Positions 8,636-17,513 of a stretch of DNA of 57,853 bases are shown here, one piece after another (the first letter of the stretch is position 1; each line of letters opens with the position of its first letter). A program made the translations under genes and the position numbers. The DNA is taken from positions 1 through 57,853 of the forward strand of contig JAZSRC010000001.1 in NCBI GenBank assembly GCA_045538305.1. The letters are read 5' to 3'. The DNA comes from SFHK01 sp045538305 (lineage in GTDB: Bacteria; Bacillota; Clostridia; Christensenellales; Aristaeellaceae). Below the pieces are notes generated by a model. That model was not told the DNA's origin and searched no databases. It worked only from the letters and a program-made list of their open reading frames with translations.

Positions 8636-9778
8636 ATGTTGGATTTTACCCATGTCCCTTTCTTTGATAATCACACGCACCGCATTGAGGTCGGCAATCG
8701 CGCCATTCGACCGATTGATCTTGGTAATGCCTTTGTGCATGGACGCAGCCCCGTAAAGCCTATGGATGAGAAGGCAAAGCAGGAACGCGAATACAACATT
8801 ATGAACATGGGCGTCGTGAAGGTAATGGTTAACCTGATGGCGCAGCGCTTTGGCTGTGAAGCAACGCCCGAGGCCGTGATTGAGCAGCGCAATCTGCGCA
8901 CGCTGAAGGATGGCTATGGCTATGCCAAAGAGCTTTATGAGGAAGCCTGTGTAGTTGGCGAAATGATTGATGATGGCGCGCCTTTTGGCGATCCGGAGCT
9001 TTTGTGCTTCCCGACCAAGATTTATCGTTTGTTCCAGATGGATCCTTTTGTCCGTAAGCTGCTGAAGGAATGCGGAAGCTTTGCCGAATTGAAGGCCGCT
9101 TTTGACAAAGGGCTTCGCGAAAGACTGGCAGAGGGATTCATTGGTGTGAAGTCTCATCTGCTGGAGTTGCGCGGCCAACCGATTATTCCGATTGAAGACT
9201 GCCAGGCAGAAGAGTGCTATCTCAAGGCACAAGCCGGTGATCGTAAGGCATTTGAAGATGTGTATCTGGCCATCTATGAGCATGTTCTGATTCTTACTCA
9301 GGAGCTTGATTTCTCCGTGCATGTTCATACCGGCTGTACTGGCAATCCCAATGACCTTCAGACGCCCACGGATCCCTATGTGATGGCGCCGCTGATGCGG
9401 GATGACCGCTATGCCGATGCACACATCGTTCTTTTGCACTGCAATCCGCCGGATTTCGGTCATGCTGCATGGCTTACCCATAGCTATCCTAACGTATGGG
9501 TCGATATTGGCTGGTCGCTTCCGTGGCTGGCGCTGAATATTGACCGCATTCTGGAAGAGATTCTCTCTGTGGCGCCTCACAGCAAGGTAATGATCGGATC
9601 CGGTCAGCACAATCATGCCGAGATGGTCTGGGCTTCCTCCAAGATTGTAAAAGCTGCTTTGGCCCGCGTGCTTGAGAACAAGGTTCAGGCAGGGCTGATT
9701 TCGGAAGGACAGGCGCAGGAGATCGGCGAGCAGCTGTTGTACAAGAACGCAGCGCGTCTGTATAAGCTGGACATCTGA
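8636..9778 (+). CDS. Amidohydrolase-family protein (FluG-like), atypical active site
   Basis: 380 residues, TIM-barrel metal-dependent hydrolase of the amidohydrolase-2 type. The first metal site is HTH at residues 13-15. Further conserved segments are VHVHTG and VLLHCNPPDFGHAAW, and near the C-terminus IGSGQHNHAEMVWASS. Related FluG-type proteins read GSD at that last place; here the Asp is Gly323, so a residue that normally binds metal or activates water is absent. It may use another residue, act as a lyase or decarboxylase, or be non-catalytic. First gene of an operon with an importer, AEC carrier and aldo/keto reductase, so a catabolic role is likely. Substrate unknown. Confidence 0.75.
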   Translation: MLDFTHVPFFDNHTHRIEVGNRAIRPIDLGNAFVHGRSPVKPMDEKAKQEREYNIMNMGVVKVMVNLMAQRFGCEATPEAVIEQRNLRTLKDGYGYAKELYEEACVVGEMIDDGAPFGDPELLCFPTKIYRLFQMDPFVRKLLKECGSFAELKAAFDKGLRERLAEGFIGVKSHLLELRGQPIIPIEDCQAEECYLKAQAGDRKAFEDVYLAIYEHVLILTQELDFSVHVHTGCTGNPNDLQTPTDPYVMAPLMRDDRYADAHIVLLHCNPPDFGHAAWLTHSYPNVWVDIGWSLPWLALNIDRILEEILSVAPHSKVMIGSGQHNHAEMVWASSKIVKAALARVLENKVQAGLISEGQAQEIGEQLLYKNAARLYKLDI

Positions 9779-9795
9779 TTTGCGGGAATCCTATT

Positions 9796-10758
9796 GTGAA
9801 CGGGGTGATGGATAAGATGAGCAATTACAGGGTGACGAGCTATGCAAGGCGTGCCATCATCAATTCTGTCAAAACATATTGGGAGCTGTATCTTTTCCTG
9901 CTTCCCACGCTTTTGTACTTTATTCTTTTCCGGTATCTTCCCATGGTGGGCATTCAGGTGGCGTTTCGAGACTATTTGCCTACGCAGGGCTTCTGGGGCA
10001 GTGAATGGGGAGGACTTAAGCACTTTACACGTTTTTTCAGCAGCTACTATGCGGAGCGTATGATCATCAATACGGTTGTGCTGAGTTTTGGAGCGCTTTT
10101 CCTGTCGTTCCCAATGCCGGTTATGCTTTCGCTTTTGCTGAACGAAGTGCGAAACAGCAAGCTGAAGCGCACGATTCAGACAATCACTTACGCGCCGCAC
10201 TTTCTGTCCACTGTCGTAGTAGTGGGCTTGGTAGTGTCATTGACCAACATCAATTACGGTTTGATCAACGTGCTGCTCAAAGATCTGCACATCATCGAAA
10301 CCTCCATCAATTTCATGACAGAGGCCGGATGGTTCAGGCCATTGTACATTATCTCTTCCATATGGCAGGAATCGGGTTGGAGCGCGGTTATTTATATGGC
10401 GGCCCTTTCGTCTGTGGATATGCAGCTGTATGAAGCGGCTGAAGTGGATGGCGCCGGAAGGCTGCGCAGAATCTGGCACATTACCATTCCGTGTATTGCG
10501 CCTACTATGATTACCATGTTGATTCTGAATGCAGGCAAGGTAATGAACATCGGTTATGAAAAGGTTTTGCTGATGCAAAACGATCTGAACAAGGATACTT
10601 CCGACGTTATCACAACCTATGTTTATCAGCAGGGTGTACTGAAAGGACAGTACAGCTATTCTACGGCGGTCAATCTGTTCAATTCCGTGATTAACACTGC
10701 GCTGGTTTTGGTGGTTAACACCATTTCCCGTAAGGTGAGCGACACGAGTCTTTGGTGA
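9796..10758 (+). CDS. ABC transporter permease, LplB-like
   Basis: 320 residues from GTG 9796. An in-frame ATG at 9817, 11 bases after GGGG, is an alternative start giving 313 residues. The LLPTLLYFILFRYLPMVGIQ segment is the hallmark first membrane helix of LplB/YtcP-type importers for complex glycosides. The cytoplasmic EAA loop reads YEAAEVDGAGRLRRIWHIT, where the ATPase docks. About six membrane helices. It is followed by a second permease (12-base gap) and a solute-binding protein. No ATPase is in the cluster, normal for this subfamily, which shares an MsmX-like ATPase encoded elsewhere. Confidence 0.85.
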   Translation: MNGVMDKMSNYRVTSYARRAIINSVKTYWELYLFLLPTLLYFILFRYLPMVGIQVAFRDYLPTQGFWGSEWGGLKHFTRFFSSYYAERMIINTVVLSFGALFLSFPMPVMLSLLLNEVRNSKLKRTIQTITYAPHFLSTVVVVGLVVSLTNINYGLINVLLKDLHIIETSINFMTEAGWFRPLYIISSIWQESGWSAVIYMAALSSVDMQLYEAAEVDGAGRLRRIWHITIPCIAPTMITMLILNAGKVMNIGYEKVLLMQNDLNKDTSDVITTYVYQQGVLKGQYSYSTAVNLFNSVINTALVLVVNTISRKVSDTSLW

Positions 10759-10769
10759 GGTGAGCTGTT

Positions 10770-11705
10770 ATGAGTAAAAACGCTGCAGTAATAGCCCCAA
10801 AGGCTGCTAAAAGAGGCGCCCGTTTTAGATCCGTCAATGACATCGTAATCGACGTAATTGTCGGCATCCTGTTAACATTCGTTGTCCTTATGACGATGTA
10901 TCCGTTGATTTATGTGATCAGCTGCTCGATCAGCGCGCCTTCTGCGGTGCTGACCGGAGAGGTTGTTTTCCTTCCCGTGCGTCCTACGCTGATGAGCTAT
11001 CAAAAGCTTTTTCAGGAAGGTACGCTGAACATTGGTTTTTATAACTCGTTTATCTATACGGGATTGGGAACATTGATCAACCTGATACTGACGGCTACGG
11101 GAGCGTATGCGCTTTCCGAGAAGAAGTTGGCAGGCCGTAAGCTGTTTACCATGATGATCATGTTTACCATGATGTTCGGCGGCGGTCTGATCCCTACCTA
11201 CATCGTAATCAAGCAGTTCGGCCTGCTCAATACCCGCTGGTCCATCATGCTGCCAAATGCGATTGGCGTAACGAACTTCATGATCATGAAGAACACCTTT
11301 GAGCATTCCATTCCGGTGGAACTTAAGGAAGCTGCGCATGTGGAAGGTGCTTCTCAGACCAAGATTTTCCTTTCCATTGTTCTTCCGCTGTCCAAGGCAA
11401 TTCTGGCAGTAATGTTTATGTACTACTGCGTAGGCCATTGGAACGAATACTTTAATGCCCTGCTCTATATTACCGATGAAAAGCTTCAGCCCCTTCAGGT
11501 TGTGCTGCGCAGGGTACTGATTTCCAATGAAATCAACCAGATGATTTCCGACGGCGCGACAATGATGAGCAACGACCGTCTGGCTCTTGGCGAAGGCATC
11601 CGATATGCAATCATCGTCGTATCCAGCATTCCCATGATTATCATGTATCCTTTCTTCCAGCGTTACTTTACCAAGGGCGTAATGGTTGGCGCTGTGAAGG
11701 GCTAA
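10770..11705 (+). CDS. Carbohydrate-type ABC transporter permease, YtcP-like
   Basis: 311 residues, with GAGGTGAG just upstream of the ATG. About six membrane helices; the EAA loop reads LKEAAHVEGASQTKIFLSIV. The MFGGGLIPTYIVIKQFGLLNT segment is typical of the second permease of LplABC-type systems. It forms a heterodimer with the preceding permease. Substrates of the family include oligogalacturonides and other glycoside fragments; here the partner enzymes suggest a modified or acidic compound (inference). Confidence 0.85.
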   Translation: MSKNAAVIAPKAAKRGARFRSVNDIVIDVIVGILLTFVVLMTMYPLIYVISCSISAPSAVLTGEVVFLPVRPTLMSYQKLFQEGTLNIGFYNSFIYTGLGTLINLILTATGAYALSEKKLAGRKLFTMMIMFTMMFGGGLIPTYIVIKQFGLLNTRWSIMLPNAIGVTNFMIMKNTFEHSIPVELKEAAHVEGASQTKIFLSIVLPLSKAILAVMFMYYCVGHWNEYFNALLYITDEKLQPLQVVLRRVLISNEINQMISDGATMMSNDRLALGEGIRYAIIVVSSIPMIIMYPFFQRYFTKGVMVGAVKG

Positions 11706-11761
11706 ATCCGAACTCCGCAGACCGAAGGGTCTGTTAGGAAAAATAGAAAGGAGATCCCATC

Positions 11762-13321
11762 ATGAAACGAATTCTGAGCGTTATTCTCACCCTGATGCTG
11801 GTTCTCACGCTTTGCGGCGGCGCATTGGCAGAGACCCTGTCTACGTTCCCCATTGTTGAGGAACCCATCAAGCTGACGGCTTATGCCGTACAGTCTCCCC
11901 AGGGCGGTATTGCCAATGAAATGATCACCCTCCAGAAGTATGCAGAAATGACCAACATCCAGATCGACTGGGTTGACGTTCCCCAGGACACTGCAGCTGA
12001 CACCCTGAGCATGCTGCTTGCTTCCGGCGAACTGCCGGACTTCCTGTACGGCTTTAGCATCAGTGGCAACGACATGATCAAGTATGGTTCTGCCGGTCTG
12101 TTCGCCAACCTGAACGAGCCCATCAAGAACTATGCCAAGAACTTCATGAAGGTAGCTGAGCAGTATCCCGGCGCGCTGAGCGGCATTACGCTCGCCGACG
12201 GTAACATCTACAGCCTGCCGCATCTGAAGCTGGGCGACAACATGCGTACCAACAAGCTGTTCATCAACCCGGAATGGCTGGCAGCATGCGAACTGGAAAT
12301 GCCCACCACCTTTGAAGAGTTTGAGGAAGTTCTCTACACCTTCCGTGAGTATGATGCCAACGGAAACGGCGAGAAGGACGAAGTTCCCTTCCTGATCCGT
12401 TACAGAGAAGGCTATTTCTGGGATACCATGAAGTCCTTCTTTGGTCTGGGCAACCGTGGCCAGGCTCACACCTGGGTAGACTGGGATGAGGAGCAGGAGG
12501 CCTTGCGCTTTATTCCCACCACTTCTGAGTTCAAGGATCTGCTGACCGTAGCCCACAAGTGGTTCGAGGATGGCATTCTCAGCCCCGAACTGTTCCAGCA
12601 GACCTCTTCCAAGCAGATTGTAGCCGTTGCTGGCGCAGGTCTGGCAGGCGCGCATGCTGACTTCGTAACCAACACCGGTTCCTTCTATCAGGAAATCTTC
12701 CGCTCTGTTCCTGTACTGGAGAACTACTATGGCGACAAGACCTGGTACCGCATGTCCGGCACCATCAACAACCTGAGCGGTATGGTTATCTCCGCCAAGT
12801 GCCCCTATGTAAACGAGCTGGTACAGTGGGCAGATTACTTCTACTCCGACGAAGGCCTGATCCTTTACAACATGGGTATTGAAGGCATTACCTTTGAGTA
12901 CGACGAGAACGGCAAGCCGCAGTGGAAGGACGAAATGATCAATGATCCCAACGGCCTGACCCTGACCCAGAAGCGTGTACAGTACATGTACATCCAGGCT
13001 GCTACCGGTATCTACAGCGACGAAACCTATCAGGGCCCCGAAACCTACTGGACCTCTACCGAGCTGATGGACGACTATCGTCCCTGCACGCCCGTAGAAG
13101 TTTGGGAAGCTTTCTCTCCCACGCTGGAAGAAGCCGAGGAAATGGACTACATCTGGACCGATATGCAGGCCTATCTGATGGAGAGCATTGCAAAGTTCAT
13201 CGACGGATCCCGCTCGCTGGATACCTGGGATGAGTATGTAGCCACCATTGAAGGTATGGATCTGGCTCGCTATATGGAACTGTATACCCAGCAGTACGAG
13301 CGCTATGCCGCAGCTGAATAA
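11762..13321 (+). CDS. Extracellular solute-binding protein of the LplA type
   Basis: 519 residues, with AAAGGAG 8 bases before the ATG. A signal peptide (positive MKR, hydrophobic core to about residue 18) ends in GGALA, with predicted cleavage before Glu22-Thr. No lipobox cysteine is present at the cleavage site, unlike most Firmicute binding proteins. The mature protein has the LplA layout, with segments such as WLAACELEMPTTFEEFEEVL and FRSVPVLENYYG. It delivers the substrate to the two permeases encoded just before it. A hairpin terminator lies downstream, so this gene may be expressed more than the next two. Confidence 0.85.
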   Translation: MKRILSVILTLMLVLTLCGGALAETLSTFPIVEEPIKLTAYAVQSPQGGIANEMITLQKYAEMTNIQIDWVDVPQDTAADTLSMLLASGELPDFLYGFSISGNDMIKYGSAGLFANLNEPIKNYAKNFMKVAEQYPGALSGITLADGNIYSLPHLKLGDNMRTNKLFINPEWLAACELEMPTTFEEFEEVLYTFREYDANGNGEKDEVPFLIRYREGYFWDTMKSFFGLGNRGQAHTWVDWDEEQEALRFIPTTSEFKDLLTVAHKWFEDGILSPELFQQTSSKQIVAVAGAGLAGAHADFVTNTGSFYQEIFRSVPVLENYYGDKTWYRMSGTINNLSGMVISAKCPYVNELVQWADYFYSDEGLILYNMGIEGITFEYDENGKPQWKDEMINDPNGLTLTQKRVQYMYIQAATGIYSDETYQGPETYWTSTELMDDYRPCTPVEVWEAFSPTLEEAEEMDYIWTDMQAYLMESIAKFIDGSRSLDTWDEYVATIEGMDLARYMELYTQQYERYAAAE

Positions 13322-13355
13322 GTTGTCGTTTTGTAGCGTTTCTGATTAACTGATC

Positions 13356-13405
13356 GGGAACCCTGTAGACGCAACGTGACAGGGGCGCTGCAGGGTTCCC
13401 CTTTT
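13356..13405 (+). terminator. Terminator or attenuator after the binding-protein gene
   Basis: GGGAACCCTG (13356-13365) pairs perfectly with CAGGGTTCCC (13391-13400), followed by CTTTT. The 25-base loop is long, so read-through into the AEC and reductase genes is plausible. Confidence 0.65.
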
Positions 13406-13456
13406 AGCCTTTTTCAAGTGTGTAACGCGATTATTTCGATGAAAGAGGTTATGGCC

Positions 13457-14362
13457 ATGACAAATATTGTAGCAGTTATTGAACAAATCATAATGCTGCT
13501 GTGCATAACGACAGTCGGATTCTACATGCGCCGAAAAGGCGTTATGACCGATCCGGTGATCAAAGGCGTCAATACTCTGCTGCTGCGCGTTGCTTGGCCG
13601 TGCATGATTCTGATGACCACACAGAAGGAATGCACGAGCGAAACAGTGGCAAATTTCCTGACAATTCTGGTAATTACACTGGTAGTACTGGGCATTGCTT
13701 CCGTTGCAGCGTTTCTGATTACCAGAAAAGCTGCTTCCAATGCTCCGTCAGCTGTATTCACGATATTGGCTGTTTTGCCCAATGCAGGTTTTGTTGGGCT
13801 GCCAATCATCAAGGCAGTCTATGGGGACTTGGGCGTGTTTTACCTTTCTGCATTCCTGGTTGGCTTCAATATTGTCGTGTGGACGATATGCGTGTTCTTT
13901 TTTACTGGAATCAGTGTTCGCTCTCTGAAAGAAGCTTTGAATCCCGGATTTATTGCCGCAATTCTGGGAACGGCGCTGTTTTTATTGCGTATAGCGTTGC
14001 CTACGCCCTTGGCGGCTACCGTCACGCAGCTGGGCTCATTGACAACGCCGTTGTCTATGCTGCTGCTGGGCGCCAGATTATCGCAGATTTCTCCGAAGGT
14101 TTTCCGCAGTAAGCTTTTATGGTGCGCCTATGCGCTGAAACTGCTGGTCATGCCTATGGTAACCTTTGGTATCATGCATCTGCTGAAGGTGGAGCCGCTG
14201 CTGATTGGCGTTACAGTCATATCTATGGCTATGCCTTCGCCTGCAGTGGCGCAGCTTTTCGCTGAAAAGTATGGCGACGATGTAGAATTGGCAACTACCG
14301 GCGTTTCGATCAGCACACTGCTATGCATTGTAACAATTCCGCTGATCATGCTGATTATATAA
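13457..14362 (+). CDS. AEC-family (auxin efflux carrier type) transporter
   Basis: 301 residues from ATG 13457, chosen because AGAGG lies 8 bases upstream; in-frame ATGs at 13439 and 13451 are too close to or before that site. About ten membrane helices in two halves. The first half carries the family signature PNAGFVGLPI, and the second half has LLLGARL and SMAMPSPAVAQLFAEKYG. Bacterial members move organic acids such as malate or malonate. In this operon it probably moves an acidic substrate or product of the pathway (inference). Aldo/keto reductase follows after 18 bases. Confidence 0.85.
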   Translation: MTNIVAVIEQIIMLLCITTVGFYMRRKGVMTDPVIKGVNTLLLRVAWPCMILMTTQKECTSETVANFLTILVITLVVLGIASVAAFLITRKAASNAPSAVFTILAVLPNAGFVGLPIIKAVYGDLGVFYLSAFLVGFNIVVWTICVFFFTGISVRSLKEALNPGFIAAILGTALFLLRIALPTPLAATVTQLGSLTTPLSMLLLGARLSQISPKVFRSKLLWCAYALKLLVMPMVTFGIMHLLKVEPLLIGVTVISMAMPSPAVAQLFAEKYGDDVELATTGVSISTLLCIVTIPLIMLII

Positions 14363-14380
14363 CGAAAGGAAGATATCACG

Positions 14381-15364
14381 ATGGAGTATACGCATCTTGG
14401 CCGCAGTGGACTTTTGGTCAGTAAGCTTTGTTTGGGTACCATGGCTTTTGGAAACAGCTGCGATGAAAAAGAGTCCCATCGCATAATGGATGCAGCGTTG
14501 GATGCAGGCATCAACTTCTTTGATTCCGCCGATAACTATGGCAAGGCGACAAACAACGAAGGCATTACAGAAAAGATCATTGGCCGTTGGTTCAAGCAGG
14601 GCGGCGGTCGTCGTGAACGCGTGGTTTTAACCACCAAGGTGCACGAAGAAATGCACAATCCCTACGACGGGCCCAACAGCCCCGGTGGTCTTTCTGCCTA
14701 TAAGGTACGGCGTCACCTGAGGGAGTCGATGGAACGCCTGCAGACGAACCATGTGGAATTGTATTTCATGCACCATATTGATCGTACCACCAGCTGGGAG
14801 GAAATGTGGGATGTGTTCGAGCAGCTTTACCGCGACGGCTTGATCGATTACGTGGGCACCAGCAATCATCCCGCTTGGTACTTCACCATGGGTCAGGAGA
14901 AGGCCAATCAACGGCATTTCTTCGGCATTGTGGCAGAACAGCATCTGTACAATCTGTTGACCCGTCAGGCGGAACAGGAAGTGCTGCCCGCCGCCAAGAA
15001 GCAGGGCATTGCCATCATGACATACAGCCCTCTGGCGGGCGGACGATTGACCCGTGCCGGCCTTAGCGCAATGAAAGCAGCCGATGAAGCAGGCAAGCTG
15101 AATGAAAATGGAAAGCACTGCCTTGCTCAGCTGATCAGGTACGAAGAATTCTGTAAGGATATTGGCGTTACACAGGAGGAAGCCGGCCTTGCCTGGCTGG
15201 CGCGCAATCCCTATGTAACCTGTCCGATTATCGGCGTGAATGCAGCAGAGCAGATCGAAAGCTCTGTAAAGGCGCTGGAGGTTACCATGACGCCTGAAAT
15301 CTATAAGCAGCTGGATGAAATCTTCCCGCCCGTAGGCCAGGCGCCCGAAGCGTATGCCTGGTAA
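14381..15364 (+). CDS. Aldo/keto reductase
   Basis: 327 residues, (beta/alpha)8 NADPH-dependent oxidoreductase. The catalytic tetrad is present: Asp48, Tyr53, Lys86 and His131 (LYFMHHID). The DSADNYGKATNNEG loop and the C-terminal IIGVNAAEQIESS nucleotide-binding segment are typical of the YghZ/potassium-channel-beta-like branch, which acts on aldehydes and sugars. GAAAGGAAG precedes the start. Last gene of the amidohydrolase operon, closed by a strong terminator at 15421-15463. Confidence 0.9.
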   Translation: MEYTHLGRSGLLVSKLCLGTMAFGNSCDEKESHRIMDAALDAGINFFDSADNYGKATNNEGITEKIIGRWFKQGGGRRERVVLTTKVHEEMHNPYDGPNSPGGLSAYKVRRHLRESMERLQTNHVELYFMHHIDRTTSWEEMWDVFEQLYRDGLIDYVGTSNHPAWYFTMGQEKANQRHFFGIVAEQHLYNLLTRQAEQEVLPAAKKQGIAIMTYSPLAGGRLTRAGLSAMKAADEAGKLNENGKHCLAQLIRYEEFCKDIGVTQEEAGLAWLARNPYVTCPIIGVNAAEQIESSVKALEVTMTPEIYKQLDEIFPPVGQAPEAYAW

Positions 15365-15420
15365 GACAGAAATATAGTGAATACCCAAGAAAAGCCTTCA
15401 GAATCGTCTGTTCTGCAGGC

Positions 15421-15463
15421 AAAAAAAGCGGGTGCAGCAAGGAGAAATGCTGCGCCCGCTTTT
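15421..15463. terminator. Bidirectional terminator between convergent genes
   Basis: A run of seven A leads into AGCGGGTGCAGCA (15427-15439), which pairs with TGCTGCGCCCGCT (15448-15460) through one G-T wobble, followed by TTTG. It can end both the plus-strand operon and the minus-strand membrane-protein gene. Confidence 0.85.
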
Positions 15464-15519
15464 GTGTGATAGGGCTGCTGCACGTATTGCGACAGCCTGA
15501 ACGGTATGCTTGGGTCGGC

Positions 15520-16848
15520 TTAATCCATAATACCCCAAAGCGTTAGGATCCATAGTACGCACCATATTACGCAGATCCATGTGATTATCGTATGAATGAT
15601 GAACTGTACGGTATGCCAACGCTTTCTGCGGTGGTTTGTCATATGAGAAAACTCTTCGTGGGAGTGTATGAAATGCTTTATACACAGCCAGTATGAACCG
15701 AAGCACAGAGCCGGATAGCTTAGCGTAACCAAAAGCTTCCAATACCAAGCGATTTTATTCGCAGTCAGCAAGGACTCAGCCATATTTTGTTCAATGGTAT
15801 AGAGAACCGGCAGCAGCATGGAAAAAAACAGCGTGGATACGGTGGCGATTATGCCATATCGAACAGCTTTTTTTGATTGTGCCTGCGCTTTGGGCAGCGC
15901 AGCCGCTTCCTGCTCGGGAGTATACTTCATTACGACAAAATCCTGAACGGGTGTCTTGAGAGCCGATTCTGCTGAAGAGATGGGTTCACCGCATAATTCC
16001 GTATCTCTTTTCAGATAATCCTGCAGTTGAATGTCGGGAAAGAACTTCGCTGCGCGATAGGCATGAATGGCCTTCATGTCGCCGTATTTGTCCTTCCTGA
16101 GCACCACATAAAAATCCTCGCCGACTTCCGCCCGGCTGAAGTCGGCAGATGTGGTTGTGAGCGTGTATTGACCATGCTCCGGATGACGGTTAAAATAAAA
16201 ATGCCATGAATAAGTGATGGGATCTGTCGCACTGTTCTCTTCTTCTTCCTTGTCGTTAAGCGGCGAGCAGATCAGATGGAAATCTCCGTCCATCAGTGCG
16301 TTCCTCAGCTTGTCAGCCTTGCGTTGAGCACGCACGATGAAAAATATGCACAGCGCCCAAAAGATAATGAACGCCCACAGGACACTGAACGCATACTCCA
16401 GCCCATGGGCTAAAGCCAGGGTGCCCCAAATGACTAGTGCCATAAATCCGATTGATATACTGGCAAAGGATGAACGCTGCTTTTTGAATGAATCGCGGGC
16501 AATGACAGCTGTTGTGAGAACGGTTTCAGCGGTAGAATCCGCTGTAGGAATTGGATCATTCGGAAGATTTGAAACCAGAGCATAACCCGAAAACACCGCT
16601 ATTACGGTAATCAACAGGCTTAACGCTGCCCACGGACGAAACATAATGGAGAGATTGTCGGGCAGCAAAAGCAGCAACATGCTTGCAACAATAGGTATCA
16701 AAAAAACGATGATACTCAAAGAATTCTTGATTCGGTTCCTTCGGCGAATGAATTCGCTGCGCAGAGTTATGAATTCGTCGCCTGAAGCATCGGGGTGTAG
16801 GGCATGGAGCTTTTTATCCAGCTTTTCCAGTTTATCTCTTTCCGTCAT
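15520..16848 (-). CDS. Membrane protein of unknown function
   Basis: 442 residues, AAGGAG 8 bases before the ATG. I do not recognise the family. Visible layout: a charged N-terminal helix (about 1-40), two membrane helices (about 42-62 and 70-92), a second pair (about 130-175), a soluble domain (about 180-310) with KYGDMKAIHAYRAAKFF, and two or three further helices in the last 115 residues. The soluble domain, with YTLTTTSADFSRAEVGEDFYVV, could be a small beta barrel of the kind seen in membrane sensor or stress proteins (weak inference). It stands alone. Confidence 0.7.
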   Translation of the reverse strand: MTERDKLEKLDKKLHALHPDASGDEFITLRSEFIRRRNRIKNSLSIIVFLIPIVASMLLLLLPDNLSIMFRPWAALSLLITVIAVFSGYALVSNLPNDPIPTADSTAETVLTTAVIARDSFKKQRSSFASISIGFMALVIWGTLALAHGLEYAFSVLWAFIIFWALCIFFIVRAQRKADKLRNALMDGDFHLICSPLNDKEEEENSATDPITYSWHFYFNRHPEHGQYTLTTTSADFSRAEVGEDFYVVLRKDKYGDMKAIHAYRAAKFFPDIQLQDYLKRDTELCGEPISSAESALKTPVQDFVVMKYTPEQEAAALPKAQAQSKKAVRYGIIATVSTLFFSMLLPVLYTIEQNMAESLLTANKIAWYWKLLVTLSYPALCFGSYWLCIKHFIHSHEEFSHMTNHRRKRWHTVQFIIHTIITWICVIWCVLWILTLWGIMD

Positions 16849-17130
16849 GAATCTGACTCCTTTTTAGAAAGTACTTGCTGTTTCCGGTTATGCCAATCAA
16901 GTGCGGTTTATTGGGAAATAACGTGATGAATCATGACCTGTCTTATAAACTTTGAGTATAGTATAACATACTGTATGGCATGAAGAAATGCTATTCGGGT
17001 AAAGCTTGATTGCGTATTCCGCATAAAACCATAGTGGAAAACAGAGTCCAGATCCTTCGCTGTGATTCCGTTTTTTTGATGCCTGCTGATAAAATGAGAA
17101 GAGGCGCTTTCGGCCTCTTCTCAATTCTTG
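16849..17130. other. Intergenic region upstream of the membrane-protein gene
   Basis: No gene. It holds an AGTAT-AAC-ATACT dyad near 16960-16975 in the presumed promoter zone of the minus-strand gene, and at its right end the terminator hairpin that precedes the group II intron. Confidence 0.4.
17095..17123. terminator. Terminator hairpin at the end of the BMP-type importer operon
   Basis: TGAGAAGAGGC (17095-17105) and GCCTCTTCTCA (17113-17123) form a perfect 11-bp stem with a 7-base loop. Read on the minus strand it is followed by TTTTATC, suiting the importer operon that ends at 17514. The group II intron starts 8 bases after it on the plus strand. Confidence 0.75.
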
Positions 17131-17464
17131 GTGCGCCCGGCGGCGCACGTTTCTAGAGGGTGAAAGACCCGAATCCGCCCGGTAGCGGGAAGGAGATAGC
17201 CGAAGGCAAGGGTGTCCGTTGCGAGGCGGAATCTGAAGGAAGCCGGATGTGGGGAAACTCACGGGCAAACCTCTGGCCTGAATACGGTAGAAACCGGAGC
17301 CGTGAAAAGAGGCATAACAAACGAAAGACTCGCACGCGCAGGGTACTTTGAACGCTCCCCGGCGTATGAGTCTATCCAGTCTGCTTGTATTGGACGCGCC
17401 GTGTACCGAACGGTACGCACGGTGCGGTGAGAGGTCGGGAGTTAATCACTCCCTCCTACTCGAT
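17131..17464 (+). ncRNA. ORF-less group II intron, class C type
   Basis: The segment opens with GTGCGCCCGG, the conserved 5' end of group II introns, and contains the domain I signature AGGGTGAAAGACCC. It ends with a domain V-like hairpin (about 17394-17427, GCGCCGTG...CGCACGGTGCG with an inner ACCG/CGGT stem) and a domain VI-like hairpin finishing in CCTACTCGAT. Domain V starts with a CGC triad as in class C introns. It lies directly behind a terminator hairpin plus ATTCTTG, which is the known insertion preference of class C introns. No reverse-transcriptase gene is present and total length is only about 334 bases, so any splicing or movement would need a maturase from elsewhere, or the intron is a deleted remnant. 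Confidence 0.8.
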
Positions 17465-17513
17465 TTGTATAAGGCTGATTTGTCTCGATGATTTTCCCGA
17501 AGGATTCAGAGAC

